64,000 nt of DNA from Undibacterium sp. KW1. GTDB lineage: Bacteria > Pseudomonadota > Gammaproteobacteria > Burkholderiales > Burkholderiaceae_D. Location: assembly GCF_009937955.1 (NCBI RefSeq), contig NZ_AP018439.1, positions 4,154,001 through 4,218,000 on the forward strand, read 5' to 3'. The notes under the pieces are model-generated. The model searched no databases. It saw nothing but the letters and a program-made list of their open reading frames with translations, and was not told the DNA's origin. Position numbers and translations under genes: made by a program. Of the stretch, positions 9,560 to 19,099 are shown piece by piece (positions within the stretch are counted from its first letter, which is position 1; each line of letters begins with the position of its first letter).

Positions 9560-10768
9560 CTAAGGGTGAAGCAAGGGGTAAATGAGCAGGCCCAGAACCG
9601 CTGCAGCCGCAACGATGACGGGTTCCTGTAACTTCTTGAACTTCCACAACAGGAAGATACTGACCAGGGCAATCACTGCTGTCGGTACATCCAGTATTGA
9701 GCGCCTGGCAATGACCAGCACAGAACCGGCAATCGCGCCTATCGCTGCCGCCGTGATGCCATCGACAAAAGCAATCACACCTGGCAACTTGCCATATTTT
9801 TTAAAGTAAGGTGCCGGGATGACAGTGAACAGATAGCAGGGCAAAAATGTCGCCAGCGCAGCCACTGTTGCCCCCGGCAAACCCGCCACCAGATAGCCGA
9901 TAAAACCCACCGTGATGACTACCGGCCCAGGCGTGATCATGGCAACAGCCACGGCATCGACAAACTGCTTGTCCGTCAGCCAGTGATGTTCAGTCACGAC
10001 ACCGCCATACAGGAAAGGAACAATCGCCAGGCCAGAGCCAAATACAAAGGCCCCGGCCTTGGCAAAGAAGATGGCGATCTGTGTTAACAGCGAGGCGTCC
10101 TGCGCAGCCAGCATGCTGCCTATGACGGGCAATTGCAGCAGCGTCAGGCCTGGCAATTTGCTGCCACCCAGCCATGCAGGTGGTGCACGCAACAGCCAGA
10201 CCAGTACGCCAGCAGCGATAAACAGCCAGGCAATCTCTGTCTCGGTGATAAAGGTCAGTGCTGCCAGCAAAAGATAAATAGCCCATAGCAGCTTGTCCTT
10301 GCCTATACTTTTTTGCGTGAGCTTCTTGGTGCTCATGACGATGATGCCAACCACCGCAGCACCGACACCATAAAACACAGCCTGCATCCAGGCCAGGCCG
10401 CCATAACTGACATAAGCCCAGCCCAGCAACACCACCATCATGAAGGAGGGCAGCACAAAGGCAATGCCAGCCAGCGTCGCACCCCAGATGCGGTAATGCA
10501 CATAGCCCATATAGATGCCAAGCTGAGCCGCCAGCGGTCCCGGGGCCAGTTGCGCCAGTGCCAGGCCTTCCTTGTAGTCTGCTGGCGAAATCCAGCCGCG
10601 CTGCTCAACCAGGTCACGTTGCATATAGCCGACCAGCGCCACCGGCCCACCAAAGCCCAGTGCCCCCAGACGCAGCATGTAGAGCACCATTTGCCACAGC
10701 GTATAAGCGGGGGCGGTATCTGGTACATCTGGCACAGTTTGATTTGAATCAGGCAGGCTCTGGCTCAT
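9560..10768 (-). CDS. chrA: Chromate efflux transporter ChrA
   Basis: A 402-residue inner-membrane protein with about ten or more hydrophobic segments and the duplicated CHR domain architecture of long-chain chromate transporters. Family signatures are visible, including LGALGFGGPVALVGYM near the N-terminus and the equivalent AGAFVFGSGLAIVPFL in the second half. It would expel chromate from the cytoplasm. Its start is 12 bases after the chrB stop and it is followed closely by the rhodanese gene, so all four genes form one operon. Confidence 0.93.
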   Translation of the reverse strand: MSQSLPDSNQTVPDVPDTAPAYTLWQMVLYMLRLGALGFGGPVALVGYMQRDLVEQRGWISPADYKEGLALAQLAPGPLAAQLGIYMGYVHYRIWGATLAGIAFVLPSFMMVVLLGWAYVSYGGLAWMQAVFYGVGAAVVGIIVMSTKKLTQKSIGKDKLLWAIYLLLAALTFITETEIAWLFIAAGVLVWLLRAPPAWLGGSKLPGLTLLQLPVIGSMLAAQDASLLTQIAIFFAKAGAFVFGSGLAIVPFLYGGVVTEHHWLTDKQFVDAVAVAMITPGPVVITVGFIGYLVAGLPGATVAALATFLPCYLFTVIPAPYFKKYGKLPGVIAFVDGITAAAIGAIAGSVLVIARRSILDVPTAVIALVSIFLLWKFKKLQEPVIVAAAAVLGLLIYPLLHP

Positions 10769-10780
10769 CGCAGTGACCTC

Positions 10781-11767
10781 TTATGTTGTACTTGGCTGCA
10801 CTACAGAAAAATGCTGGTAAAGCGCATCCAGTACCACGCTTATTTTGTCCAGCAAGTCATCATCGTCACGGGCGTTTTGCCGTGTACCGGCCAGCATGGC
10901 TTCAAAACCACTGGCCTCAGGCACATAGCCATTGCCAATATCAAGTACATGCACCATGGCCCCCAATCTTTGCAAGCCACGGTCAGCTTCCAGATCAAAA
11001 CTGGCCAGCAAGACCTCAAAACTGACACGGTCACCAACGTGGGTAAACGCTGCGCCGTCAAAGTCAAAACCCAACGCACCTGGTGGGCAATCCTTGACCG
11101 ACTCCAGCCAGACAAAGCGTGCCTGCCTGTCGATGAAGCGGCGTATCAGCCAGGCGCAAGCCACCCGATCCACCCACAGATGCTGCCGGGTAGCCCAGCT
11201 GCGCCCCTGATAATCATCAATGGCCAGCGTCTTGATTGCCGTTTGCACTGCATGGGGTTCACCGACCGATAGCAGGCTCTCTGCCGCCAGCATGAAATCC
11301 ATCCAGGCAGCTTCGACCGTGTTGCCGCCATCACCAGGGAAGTAATCTATGCTTTTGAAAGCTTCATATTCACGCCGCATCTTGCGCAAAAGCTTGGTAA
11401 TTTCCTGCTGCTTCAAATTACCCAGGCCGGGACGTGCATCCGCCAGAGTCTGCAGCCAGGTAGCATATTCACCACTGCGGTCAAACAAGGCCTGGAAGGC
11501 CAGATTCTCGTCTTCAGTCTGGGCCCAGACATGCAATAGCCAGGCACTGCCACCTTCGCGCAAGGTTTCTTCAGACAAATCCTGCAGTGCCTGTTGCTGG
11601 ACCTCACCAAAAGGTAAAAGATAAGCCCCATCGCGAAGGGAGCCGCAACCCAGGGCCTTGAGATTGCGCCAGATACGCATGCGCCCGGTTGCACTGTTCG
11701 TGGGCAGGCTCAGCACCAGCAATAGCCAGCGTGCAGATGGATCAGCATTGATAGTTTGCGTTTTCAT
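10781..11767 (-). CDS. chrB: Chromate resistance protein ChrB (sensor/regulator)
   Basis: About 328 residues from the ATG at 11767; another in-frame ATG at 11785 adds six residues. The N-terminal half (WLLLVLSLPTN, then a wHTH-like helical region) and the C-terminal half (VDRVACAWLIRRFID, GALGFDFDGAAFTHVGD, MVHVLDIGN) match full-length ChrB, which in characterised systems represses the chr operon and releases it in response to chromate. It is first in the operon and immediately upstream of chrA. The AT-rich stretch at 11768-11850 is the likely promoter/operator. Confidence 0.88.
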   Translation of the reverse strand: MKTQTINADPSARWLLLVLSLPTNSATGRMRIWRNLKALGCGSLRDGAYLLPFGEVQQQALQDLSEETLREGGSAWLLHVWAQTEDENLAFQALFDRSGEYATWLQTLADARPGLGNLKQQEITKLLRKMRREYEAFKSIDYFPGDGGNTVEAAWMDFMLAAESLLSVGEPHAVQTAIKTLAIDDYQGRSWATRQHLWVDRVACAWLIRRFIDRQARFVWLESVKDCPPGALGFDFDGAAFTHVGDRVSFEVLLASFDLEADRGLQRLGAMVHVLDIGNGYVPEASGFEAMLAGTRQNARDDDDLLDKISVVLDALYQHFSVVQPSTT

Positions 11768-11872
11768 GAAACACATACTATGCAATAATATGAATTATTA
11801 CAAATTTTGTAGAGATAATTACCTATATTTATAAAATGCAAATAAAACCAGGCCTATCTGCCTACTGGATAA

Positions 11873-12400
11873 TCAGGCAAGATTTGTGGCCCTGCTCATG
11901 ATCGTGACCGGCGTATTGTCCAGCCTGGCATTCTCAATGGTCTGCCAGCCAAGGCGTGCATACAGCGATTCATTACGCGGTGTGAACAAATACAATTGAT
12001 CAAAGCCCATAGATCGCGCCTCTTCTGCCGCACGCAGCGACAGTGCCGAAGCAATACCCTTACCCCGGAATTGCGCAGGGACAAACACGGCAGACAACCA
12101 TGGCGTCAGATGCTTGTGCGTGAGAGTGCTGGCAAGAATGCTGGCAACGCCAACGATATTATCGTCTGAAGACATGGCGAGCAAAGTCACAGGCAATGCT
12201 CCTTTTTGTAATGATTGCTGCAAGCGAGCTACTCTCTGCTCCATCGTGACAGACGGTGCCAGATAGCCAAACTCTGATTGCTGCCACATGGCGACCACAG
12301 GAATAGATGCAGCATGGTCAGCCAGGTATGTCATGCGTATATCCAATGTTGAAGTTTTACTCAATTCTCTCACCCATATAGAGATTAAAAATTCGTTCAA
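11873..12400 (-). CDS. GNAT family N-acetyltransferase
   Basis: A 175-residue acetyltransferase. The acetyl-CoA binding motif A is visible as VFVPAQFRGKGIASAL (R/Q-x-x-G-x-G/A), followed by the helix/strand pattern and LYLFTPRNESLYARLGW typical of GNAT enzymes. The substrate is unknown. The ATG at 12400 overlaps the stop of the upstream methyltransferase as ATGA, so the two are translationally coupled. Confidence 0.85.
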   Translation of the reverse strand: MNEFLISIWVRELSKTSTLDIRMTYLADHAASIPVVAMWQQSEFGYLAPSVTMEQRVARLQQSLQKGALPVTLLAMSSDDNIVGVASILASTLTHKHLTPWLSAVFVPAQFRGKGIASALSLRAAEEARSMGFDQLYLFTPRNESLYARLGWQTIENARLDNTPVTIMSRATNLA

Positions 12401-13218
12401 GACCTGGTACGTACCCAGGCAGCAACCGACAACGGCGGCATAGTGACGGTGCGGTGATCCCGCCCTTGCAACTCTGCAGCGATCAGGGCATCAACGTCAT
12501 ACCGGCAGGCATCACTACGTCCCAGTTTACTGGCCATGGGAATGACAGACCTGACTGCTTCCAGAGGAAGCTCAATCGAACTGGCGCCAAACTGTGGCGG
12601 CGCGGCGGTTTCAGCATGCACTTCGCCATAAAGTGCCAGCATGCTTGGCAAGCTTACCCCCATGTGGGGATTGATACCAGCATCGAGCATGACATCAGCG
12701 ATGAATTCAATGGCGCTATTCGTCTCGGCAGCAACCGGGGGCCAAATGTGGCTGCGTACACCCCGATAAAAATCCATTTCCAGGAAAGCCAGTGCGCCGC
12801 CGGGCTTTACCCATCTGGCCATGCGTGCCAATGCAGATTCTGGGTCAGCGATATACAACAGGAAGTAGCGTCCGACTATGGCATCAAATATCTGTTCCGG
12901 TACAAAATTATTCATGTCAGACAAGACAAAACTGACATTGAAAAAACCTGCTTCAGCAATTTTTTCTGCCGCTGCCTTGATCTGTGCCGGGTCGCTATCC
13001 ATCGCGGTGACCCTGCCTGAAGGGCCAACGGCAGCGGCCAGCAACAAAGTCATTTCACCACTCCCGCAACCAGGTTCGAGAACATGCGCACCATGTGCAA
13101 TACCAGCCCCGTTCAACATTCTTTGGCTTAAGGGAATCAGCGCTTGCGCCTGCATTTTTAAACGATGGCGTTCTTTGTCACTACTATGCAGTGGATAATT
13201 TTCTGGGTGATTTTTCAT
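12397..13218 (-). CDS. Class I SAM-dependent methyltransferase
   Basis: A 273-residue cytoplasmic enzyme. Motif I is VLEPGCGSGEMTLL (about residues 46-59), motif II carries an acidic residue in VTAMDSDPAQI, and FDAIVGRYFLLYI matches motif IV. The overall pattern is that of UbiE/Coq5-type or small-molecule methyltransferases. The acceptor is not identifiable. It is coupled by ATGA to the GNAT gene and lies downstream of a LuxR-type regulator, with a palindromic operator-like sequence between them (13351-13396). Confidence 0.85.
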   Translation of the reverse strand: MKNHPENYPLHSSDKERHRLKMQAQALIPLSQRMLNGAGIAHGAHVLEPGCGSGEMTLLLAAAVGPSGRVTAMDSDPAQIKAAAEKIAEAGFFNVSFVLSDMNNFVPEQIFDAIVGRYFLLYIADPESALARMARWVKPGGALAFLEMDFYRGVRSHIWPPVAAETNSAIEFIADVMLDAGINPHMGVSLPSMLALYGEVHAETAAPPQFGASSIELPLEAVRSVIPMASKLGRSDACRYDVDALIAAELQGRDHRTVTMPPLSVAAWVRTRS

Positions 13219-13353
13219 GAGTGAATCCGGTTAGAGGCGTGAGCATCAATGCGAAGGTTTTCGCTTTCACGCAAATGACAACGCATGACAGCGTTGAAAA
13301 AATTTGCAGTCGCCAGTGTAGAACTGGTATCAGCTCATGAATAGTGTGCTTAC

Positions 13354-13396
13354 TACGGTAAACAGTCTCGGGATTACGGTAAGCCTTACCGTAATC
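13354..13396. promoter_or_regulatory. Operator-like palindrome with three TACGGTAA half-sites
   Basis: A perfect dyad with 12-base arms occupies 13372-13383 (GATTACGGTAAG) and 13385-13396 (CTTACCGTAATC), around a single C. A third TACGGTAA lies at 13354-13361, exactly 21 bases (two helical turns) before the one at 13375. The site sits 150-180 bases upstream of the methyltransferase start and just after the stop of the LuxR-type gene. No T-run follows on either strand, which argues against a terminator. LuxR-type proteins bind dyads of about this size, so binding by the neighbouring regulator is a reasonable inference. Confidence 0.6.
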
Positions 13397-13403
13397 GATG
13401 CGC

Positions 13404-14486
13404 TCACTCAGGCGACAACAGCCCCTTTTGCACTGCATGATGAACTGCTTCAGCGCGTGTCTTGCAACCCATCGCCTTCAAGGCACGTGCGACATGCATC
13501 TCTATGGTCCGTGGGCTGAGCGACAATGCACGTGCAATCTCCTTGTCGGCTTTTCCATTGGCGACATGGCGCAGTACTTCACATTGACGTATCGTCAAAT
13601 TGACAGCTGCCTTGCCAGAGTCTACATCCAGCCTGGCGTCAAGAAATGAGAGCACGGTCTCACGTACCAGTGGCCAGGCGGTCTCTCCTTCCAGCAGCAT
13701 ATTATTATTCGATGCGACGGGCAAAAACCGTGCCGCTGGTATGAGAGCAGCCAGCTTCTGCCCTTCTGATAAGGGATAAAGAATGTCATGCAGTGCATGT
13801 AAAACCAGCGTTGGCACACGAATTGATTGCGCCCGCGCACTTAAATCCAGCTGGTAAAATTCTCTCACGCTTTGCGCTGCAATGGCACCCGTCATGCGTT
13901 CATTGAGGATGGCATCAATTGCCGCCAATTGTTCTGGCGTCGCATCCGGGAGAAACTGAACTGTAAAAACCTGGCGAAAAGTGGCCGCAAATTCGCTGCG
14001 CCCATCCAGGCCAGACTCATATACCTGCAAGGCAGACAGCGCATCTTCTCGCTGTGCCATACTCAATTCGCGTCGCAAGCGCCCGCGCACCGAACCGCCA
14101 TAAATGACCAGATGTGTCAATCGTTCAGAATGGCGTGCAGCATATTCAATCGCAGCATACGAGCCGGTGCAAACCGTCATCATGGCAAACTGCGCCAGCC
14201 CGGCGGCGTCCACAACAGCTTCAATATCTGCCACCCAATCATCTAAAGTCATGCTGCCTGGTTGACGTTCTGATAAGCCACATCCGCGCATATCGAACTT
14301 GATGATGGTGAAAAATTTTGACAGCGTATCCATCCAGTGCTTGCTGGCAGGGCCGGGAGAAATCAAATCATTGTCGGTATAGTGAAGCGTCAGCCACAGC
14401 AATGGTGGGCCAGTTCCAGTCACAGAAAAAGCAATTGTCGTACCGTCCCGGCTTTTACAAAAACGAATTTGAGATTTACTATTCAA
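13404..14486 (-). CDS. LuxR-type regulator with alpha/beta-hydrolase-like sensor domain
   Basis: A 360-residue fusion. Residues about 10-285 form an alpha/beta-hydrolase fold and residues about 295-355 a LuxR HTH (LTIRQCEVLRHVANGKADKEIA then SLSPRTIEMHV). The usual nucleophile elbow G-x-S-x-G is replaced by TVCTGS, with Cys106 where Ser belongs. The late loop reads ASNNNMLLEGE where catalytic His is normally expected (SxNHxLL). The domain is therefore probably a ligand sensor and not an esterase. It lies upstream of, and in the same direction as, the methyltransferase-acetyltransferase pair and is a candidate regulator of that operon. Confidence 0.85.
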   Translation of the reverse strand: MNSKSQIRFCKSRDGTTIAFSVTGTGPPLLWLTLHYTDNDLISPGPASKHWMDTLSKFFTIIKFDMRGCGLSERQPGSMTLDDWVADIEAVVDAAGLAQFAMMTVCTGSYAAIEYAARHSERLTHLVIYGGSVRGRLRRELSMAQREDALSALQVYESGLDGRSEFAATFRQVFTVQFLPDATPEQLAAIDAILNERMTGAIAAQSVREFYQLDLSARAQSIRVPTLVLHALHDILYPLSEGQKLAALIPAARFLPVASNNNMLLEGETAWPLVRETVLSFLDARLDVDSGKAAVNLTIRQCEVLRHVANGKADKEIARALSLSPRTIEMHVARALKAMGCKTRAEAVHHAVQKGLLSPE

Positions 14487-14784
14487 AAGAAATATTCACC
14501 TTCTTTGTTACGCAACACCAGATTGGCACAGGTATATCCATTGGTGCCTGGCCAGAGTCTGCATTGCATCAAATGCAGCGCAATTTATCATATTTCTTAT
14601 CATGGCTCATTTCGTCAACGAGAAACAAAATAGCCTGGCAAGCGGAAAACATCAGGTTTTTAATGTATTACCCACAGCCATAACTTACCTGCTTGCCGGG
14701 AGCTAGCGCTGCATCTATCATGCTGCAGCAATGGTCAAGGCCAACGACAGGAACAGTATCTGCAAAAAACAGCATAAGATAAAT

Positions 14785-15294
14785 ATGAATTCGAATAAAC
14801 AACGCCAGCTTATTGTCTTCGATCTTGATGAAACCTTAGTCCATGCAAGCATGACTGATTTGGGTCAGCCTATGGCTTTTGCATTTCCACCCTACTTTGT
14901 TTATCAGCGTCCCTTTTTGACAGAAATGCTGGAAGAACTGGCGCCACATTACGACCTGGCAGTATGGTCATCGTCATCAAGGGAATATGTGGATGCTGTG
15001 GTCGCGCAGGTCTTTGGTGCTCGCCACCCGGTCAAGTTTGCCTGGTCGGTCGAGCGCTGTGTGCAGCGGGTGGACATCAAAAGCAATAGCTATGTTTACA
15101 TCAAGGATTTGAGAAAAATCCAGGGTCAGGGATATACGCTGGACCAGATTGCAATCGTGGATGATTCGCCAGAAAAAATCGCCAGGCAGCCGAGAAACCA
15201 TATTCTGATTGCACCTTATCTTGGTGACCCGAAAGACAGGGCCCTGCTGGACATCGCCGGGACATTCAAATTGAGAATGGCAACTTGCGAATAA
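14785..15294 (+). CDS. FCP1/NIF-like HAD phosphatase
   Basis: A 169-residue protein of the NLI-interacting-factor/FCP1-like branch of the HAD superfamily. The catalytic DxDxT motif is FDLDETL near residue 12, VWSSSSREYV supplies the motif II Ser region, and IVDDSPEKI the acidic motif III. A further in-frame ATG at 14731 lacks support; the chosen ATG starts at a basic N-terminus just before the first strand. In eukaryotes the family dephosphorylates proteins; the bacterial substrates are mostly unknown. It is a single gene divergent from the LuxR-type gene. Confidence 0.85.
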   Translation: MNSNKQRQLIVFDLDETLVHASMTDLGQPMAFAFPPYFVYQRPFLTEMLEELAPHYDLAVWSSSSREYVDAVVAQVFGARHPVKFAWSVERCVQRVDIKSNSYVYIKDLRKIQGQGYTLDQIAIVDDSPEKIARQPRNHILIAPYLGDPKDRALLDIAGTFKLRMATCE

Positions 15295-15353
15295 TTAACA
15301 TACTCATTGGCATACTCATTGGCTTAAGTTCGTGCTTAAGGAACCAGTGAACA

Positions 15354-16154
15354 CTACTCTTGATAGCGCTCAAATATACGTTTCAACTCCCCATTTCGCT
15401 CCAGCAAAACCAGGCTTGCGCCTATCTTATTGACCAGTTCAGGAGACATGGTTTTTGCCATGCCCATGTAGAATTTTTCTGTCAGTTGAGGTTTGCTCAA
15501 AAGCCGTATCTTGTCTTCCAGACCCGCCTGCCTGATCGCCAGGCCTATGCCGGGTGAACGGTGACAATAAAACCGCCCGCGTCCAGCCAGCAGTTTTTTC
15601 AGGTTGGAGATGGAAGAAGTCGCGGTGTCATCTATCTTCAAGCCGCCCATTTGCGTGAGGATATCGACTATGCCAAAGCCGCGCAGTGTCAGGATGATGC
15701 CATCATTACCGAGCTTGCGTATGTCGTCCCAATCCCCAACAGCGACGGTATCATCCGCCCTCACGGCCAGCAGATAATTGACAGAAAACAGTGGCGTCGC
15801 GGCAAACTGGTATTGCGAGGTATTACGCGCTATGCGCTGCACGCCGCAAATGACATCAATATTGCCCGTCTTCAAAGCAGCATCAATGCGGGCACGCGGT
15901 TGCCAGACCTGGTCACCAATAAAGCGCAACTCAGGGTCAACCTTCTCGATGGCACGCAAAATATCCACACACATGCCGCCTATCGCAATCTTGCTTTGCG
16001 GATTAAGGATAGCAATATACTTGGGCTCGGATGCTTCCTGGGCAGCAGTACGAATCTCTGTAACAGCACAAGCGGGCAGCATGAGCATCAGGAACAGCAG
16101 TGTCAGTACGCCTTGCAATGCCCATAAAGGACGAACTTGCTCGGACTTGCTCAT
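15354..16154 (-). CDS. Family 3 solute-binding lipoprotein coupled to a chemoreceptor
   Basis: A 266-residue periplasmic-binding-protein-like polypeptide. A signal sequence ends in the lipobox LPAC (Cys29), so it should be lipid-anchored. The rest follows the type 3 (amino-acid-binding) fold, with [20 protein letters not shown] and a late segment [21 protein letters not shown] typical of the family. There are no ABC permease genes nearby. Instead the ATG overlaps the stop of the upstream chemoreceptor gene (ATGA, 16151-16154), so it may present a ligand to that receptor. This is inferred from the coupling. Confidence 0.8.
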   Translation of the reverse strand: MSKSEQVRPLWALQGVLTLLFLMLMLPACAVTEIRTAAQEASEPKYIAILNPQSKIAIGGMCVDILRAIEKVDPELRFIGDQVWQPRARIDAALKTGNIDVICGVQRIARNTSQYQFAATPLFSVNYLLAVRADDTVAVGDWDDIRKLGNDGIILTLRGFGIVDILTQMGGLKIDDTATSSISNLKKLLAGRGRFYCHRSPGIGLAIRQAGLEDKIRLLSKPQLTEKFYMGMAKTMSPELVNKIGASLVLLERNGELKRIFERYQE

Positions 16155-17778
16155 TGCCTATATGCCAGCCTCTTGTCTGATTTAACAGCACCGCCAGATG
16201 TAGCTGCATAAATGCCAGAACTTGCATGCGTGGACTGTTGCTGCAACTTGAAGATACTGACCACATTCGACAAATTGTCCGCCTGGTCCTGCAAGCTTTT
16301 TGCGGCAGCGGCAGCTTCTTCGACCAGGGCTGCGTTTTGCTGAGTCACGCCATCCATTTGTATGATGGCATTGTTGATCTGGTCTATGCCAGCAGACTGT
16401 TCTTTGCTGGCATCATTGATTTCATTCATGATGCTCGTCACTTTTGCCACGCGCTCGACTATCTCGGACATGGTCGCACCAGCCTGATCGACGAGGCGCG
16501 CACCTTCGCCCACCTTATCGACTGAATCAGAAATCAGGGCCTTGATTTCTTTCGCCGCACTGGCTGATCTTTGCGCGAGGTTGCGCACTTCTGATGCAAC
16601 TACCGCGAAACCCCTGCCCTGCTCGCCGGCACGTGCTGCTTCCACAGCGGCATTCAGGGCCAGAATATTGGTTTGAAATGCAATGCCATCAATGACGGCA
16701 ATGATATCGACGATTTTATTCGAAGAATCACTGATCGCCCCCATCGTGGCCACAACCTGCGACACCACGGTGCCCCCTTGACGGCAGCGTCAGATGCCGC
16801 ATGCGCCAGTTGGTTCGCGTCACGCGCATTTTGTGAGTTCTGCTTCATGGTACTGGTCAGTTCTTCCATGGAAGAAGCAGTCTCTTCCAGCGAACCTGCC
16901 TGGCTTTCGGTACGGGCTGACAAATCCATATTGCCATTGGCGATATCAGTTGATGCACCGACGATGGTATCGGTGCTGGTGCGTACTTCGCTGACGATAT
17001 TCACCAGTCCATTGTTCATGTCTTTCAAAGCCTGCATGAGCTGGCCGGTTTCATCGCTGGATTTCACTTCGATATTGGTCGTCAGGTCTCCATCTGCCAC
17101 GCTGCGTGCCATTTTCAATGCATGATGCATGGGCCTGGTAATGCCTACGGTCAAAAACCAGGCGCAGGCACTACCAAAAATAATAAAAACGATGATCATT
17201 GCGCTGATCAGCATGAAGCTGTTTTTGGCGATGGCATCGACTTCCTTGCTCAGATCGTCCACATCTTTTTTTTGAAACTCAAGGAAATCAAGTTCGCTCT
17301 TTTGGTATGCATCCGACACTGGCATAAATTGATCAAACAACTTTGCGGCGGCTTCCGCCTGACCATCTTTTTTTAACTTACTAAGCTGGTCACGCATTGC
17401 AATGTATTGCTTGCGCACGGCGATGATATTGTCGAGCAGCTTTTTCTCTTCAGGGGAGGCGATATGCTCTTCCATGTATTTTTGAATTTCGTTATTCCGT
17501 GCAGTAGATGCCTTGGCGTCACTGGCGAAATACTCTGCCAGCGACTCATCACTGCTCTTTACTATCGCCAGTGTGCGCTTGAGCCCGGCCACGGTAATCC
17601 GGTACCATTCTTCGGTCATGCGCTCTTTTTTCAGCGGCTCCTGCATCATGGCACGGGTGCTGTCTGCAACCTCATTCAAGCGCCACAAGCCTATTCCGGA
17701 AGAGATCGTCGCCAGCAGCATGACCAGGCCAAAGCCGATGGCGAGACGTATCCCTATGTTAAAATTTTGAATTTTCAT
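16151..17778 (-). pseudogene. Methyl-accepting chemotaxis protein with a -1 frameshift
   Basis: Two overlapping frames together make a complete 4HB-HAMP-MA chemoreceptor of about 542 residues. The start at 17778 has an AGGAG site. Helix 1 is near residues 10-30, the periplasmic four-helix region runs to about 190, then helix 2, HAMP and the signalling domain. At 16773-16777 the coding strand has five G where the family sequence [10 protein letters not shown] needs six. The frame therefore breaks just before the conserved hairpin ([20 protein letters not shown]), which is intact in the other frame. Either the receptor is dead, or the tract is phase-variable or a sequencing error. Unlike the other two receptors here, its C-terminus lacks an acidic xWxxF pentapeptide. 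Confidence 0.85.
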
Positions 17779-18072
17779 TGCCTGTCTCCTGGGTATTTTT
17801 TTATAGGGCACTGCAGAGCTGGAGTTGGCACCGGATATGGCCCGGCACAAACCCCGTCTTGCTTTTCACCTTTTAAAACTATTTCTGGCGAAGCAAGAAT
17901 TTAGTGTTTTACTGCTTTCAAGCATATAAGGCTATTGCTATTTTGCAAGTCAAAGATTGCAAAATACCATGAAAACGATATAGCTCCCTCTCTCTCATAG
18001 GGAAACAGCTTGAGACCGACAAAGCACTTTCATGCTATCTTGATACTTATTTTTGATTTCATCATTACTTCC

Positions 18073-18624
18073 ATGCCACACATCCGCGCCATTCGTGCAG
18101 ACATCACCAAGCTGCAAGTCGATGCCATCGTCAATGCCGCCAATTCTTCCCTGCTGGGCGGTGGTGGCGTTGATGGGGCAATACATAGAGCTGCCGGGCC
18201 TGAACTGGTACATGAATGCCGCCTGCTCGGTGGTTGCAAGACCGGAGAAGCAAAGCTCACCAAGGGCTATCGTTTGCCCGCCAGTTTCATCATCCACACC
18301 GTGGGCCCGGTCTGGCGCAACGGCACCAACAATGAAGCTGGCCTGCTTGCCTCTTGCTACTACAACGCCATGCGCATTGCAGCAGAAAAACAGCTCACCA
18401 GTATCGCTTTTCCCAGCATCAGCACCGGTATTTATGGCTACCCCATAGAACAGGCTGCCCGTGTTGCAGTAAGCTATGTGCGCTCAACGCTGACAGACTA
18501 CTCCGTGCTACAGGAAGTGATTTTCTGTTGCTTCTCAGACAGTGACCTCAAGATTTACGAGGCCGTATTGGCCGAATCGGCCGAATCGGCTGAATCGGCT
18601 GAAACAGCAAACACGGCACCATGA
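18073..18624 (+). CDS. Macro-domain protein (ADP-ribose deacylase type)
   Basis: A 183-residue macro domain of the MacroD/YmdB type. The signatures are [26 protein letters not shown] (about residues 17-42) and [12 protein letters not shown] near residue 118, which form the ADP-ribose pocket. Family members hydrolyse O-acetyl-ADP-ribose or remove mono-ADP-ribose from targets. The internal ATG at 18073 is chosen because the extra upstream 21 residues are hydrophobic and not part of the fold. The C-terminus carries an imperfect Ala-Glu-Ser repeat encoded by 9-base tandem repeats. Confidence 0.9.
   Translation: MPHIRAIRADITKLQVDAIVNAANSSLLGGGGVDGAIHRAAGPELVHECRLLGGCKTGEAKLTKGYRLPASFIIHTVGPVWRNGTNNEAGLLASCYYNAMRIAAEKQLTSIAFPSISTGIYGYPIEQAARVAVSYVRSTLTDYSVLQEVIFCCFSDSDLKIYEAVLAESAESAESAETANTAP
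18571..18606 (+). repeat. Nine-base tandem repeat in the macro-domain gene
   Basis: Four consecutive 9-base units (GCCGAATCG, GCCGAATCG, GCTGAATCG, GCTGAAACA) encode an Ala-Glu-Ser/Thr tail at the protein's C-terminus. The unit is a multiple of three, so copy-number change would alter only tail length. Confidence 0.85.
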
Positions 18625-18658
18625 AAATATACTGACCACAACCAACAAGGCTGAACCT

Positions 18659-19042
18659 ATGCGCTACCTCATCTGCTTCATTACCCTGGCCTGTGCCAGC
18701 CAGTTGGCCCTGGCACTGGATTGCAGCAAGGCATCCAATACGCTTGAGATCAATGAGTGCGCATCCATAGAACAAAAGAAAGTGGAAGCAAAACTCAACG
18801 CCGTTTATCAGCGCGTGATGAAGTTCCTCGACAAACAGATTGCCGACGGCGATCTGGACAAGGCATCAAAGACTACGCTCATAGAAGCCCAGCGCGCCTG
18901 GCTCAAGTTCCGTGAAGCAGACTGCAGTGCCGTCTATCAGTACCACATTGCAGGCACCATACGCAATGTCATGCACATAGGCTGCATGCAAACCCATACT
19001 GAGCGGCGTATCAAGGATCTGGAAGAGTATGAAAAGAATTGA
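18659..19042 (+). CDS. LprI/DUF1311-like periplasmic protein
   Basis: A 127-residue protein with an N-terminal signal peptide (cleavage probably after LALA) and the Cys pattern of the lysozyme-inhibitor LprI/DUF1311 family: LDCSKASNTLEINECA, then AQRAWLKFREADC and IGCMQTHTERRIKDLE. The conserved AW.KFRD-like segment is the family hallmark. The start at 18659 follows an AAGG motif and begins directly with the signal sequence. Some members inhibit lysozyme; that activity is not established here. Confidence 0.85.
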   Translation: MRYLICFITLACASQLALALDCSKASNTLEINECASIEQKKVEAKLNAVYQRVMKFLDKQIADGDLDKASKTTLIEAQRAWLKFREADCSAVYQYHIAGTIRNVMHIGCMQTHTERRIKDLEEYEKN

Positions 19043-19099
19043 AACTCTACGCGTCAGTGTCGCCCTGCAGCTCAGTGACGAATCTGTGATGATTCATTG

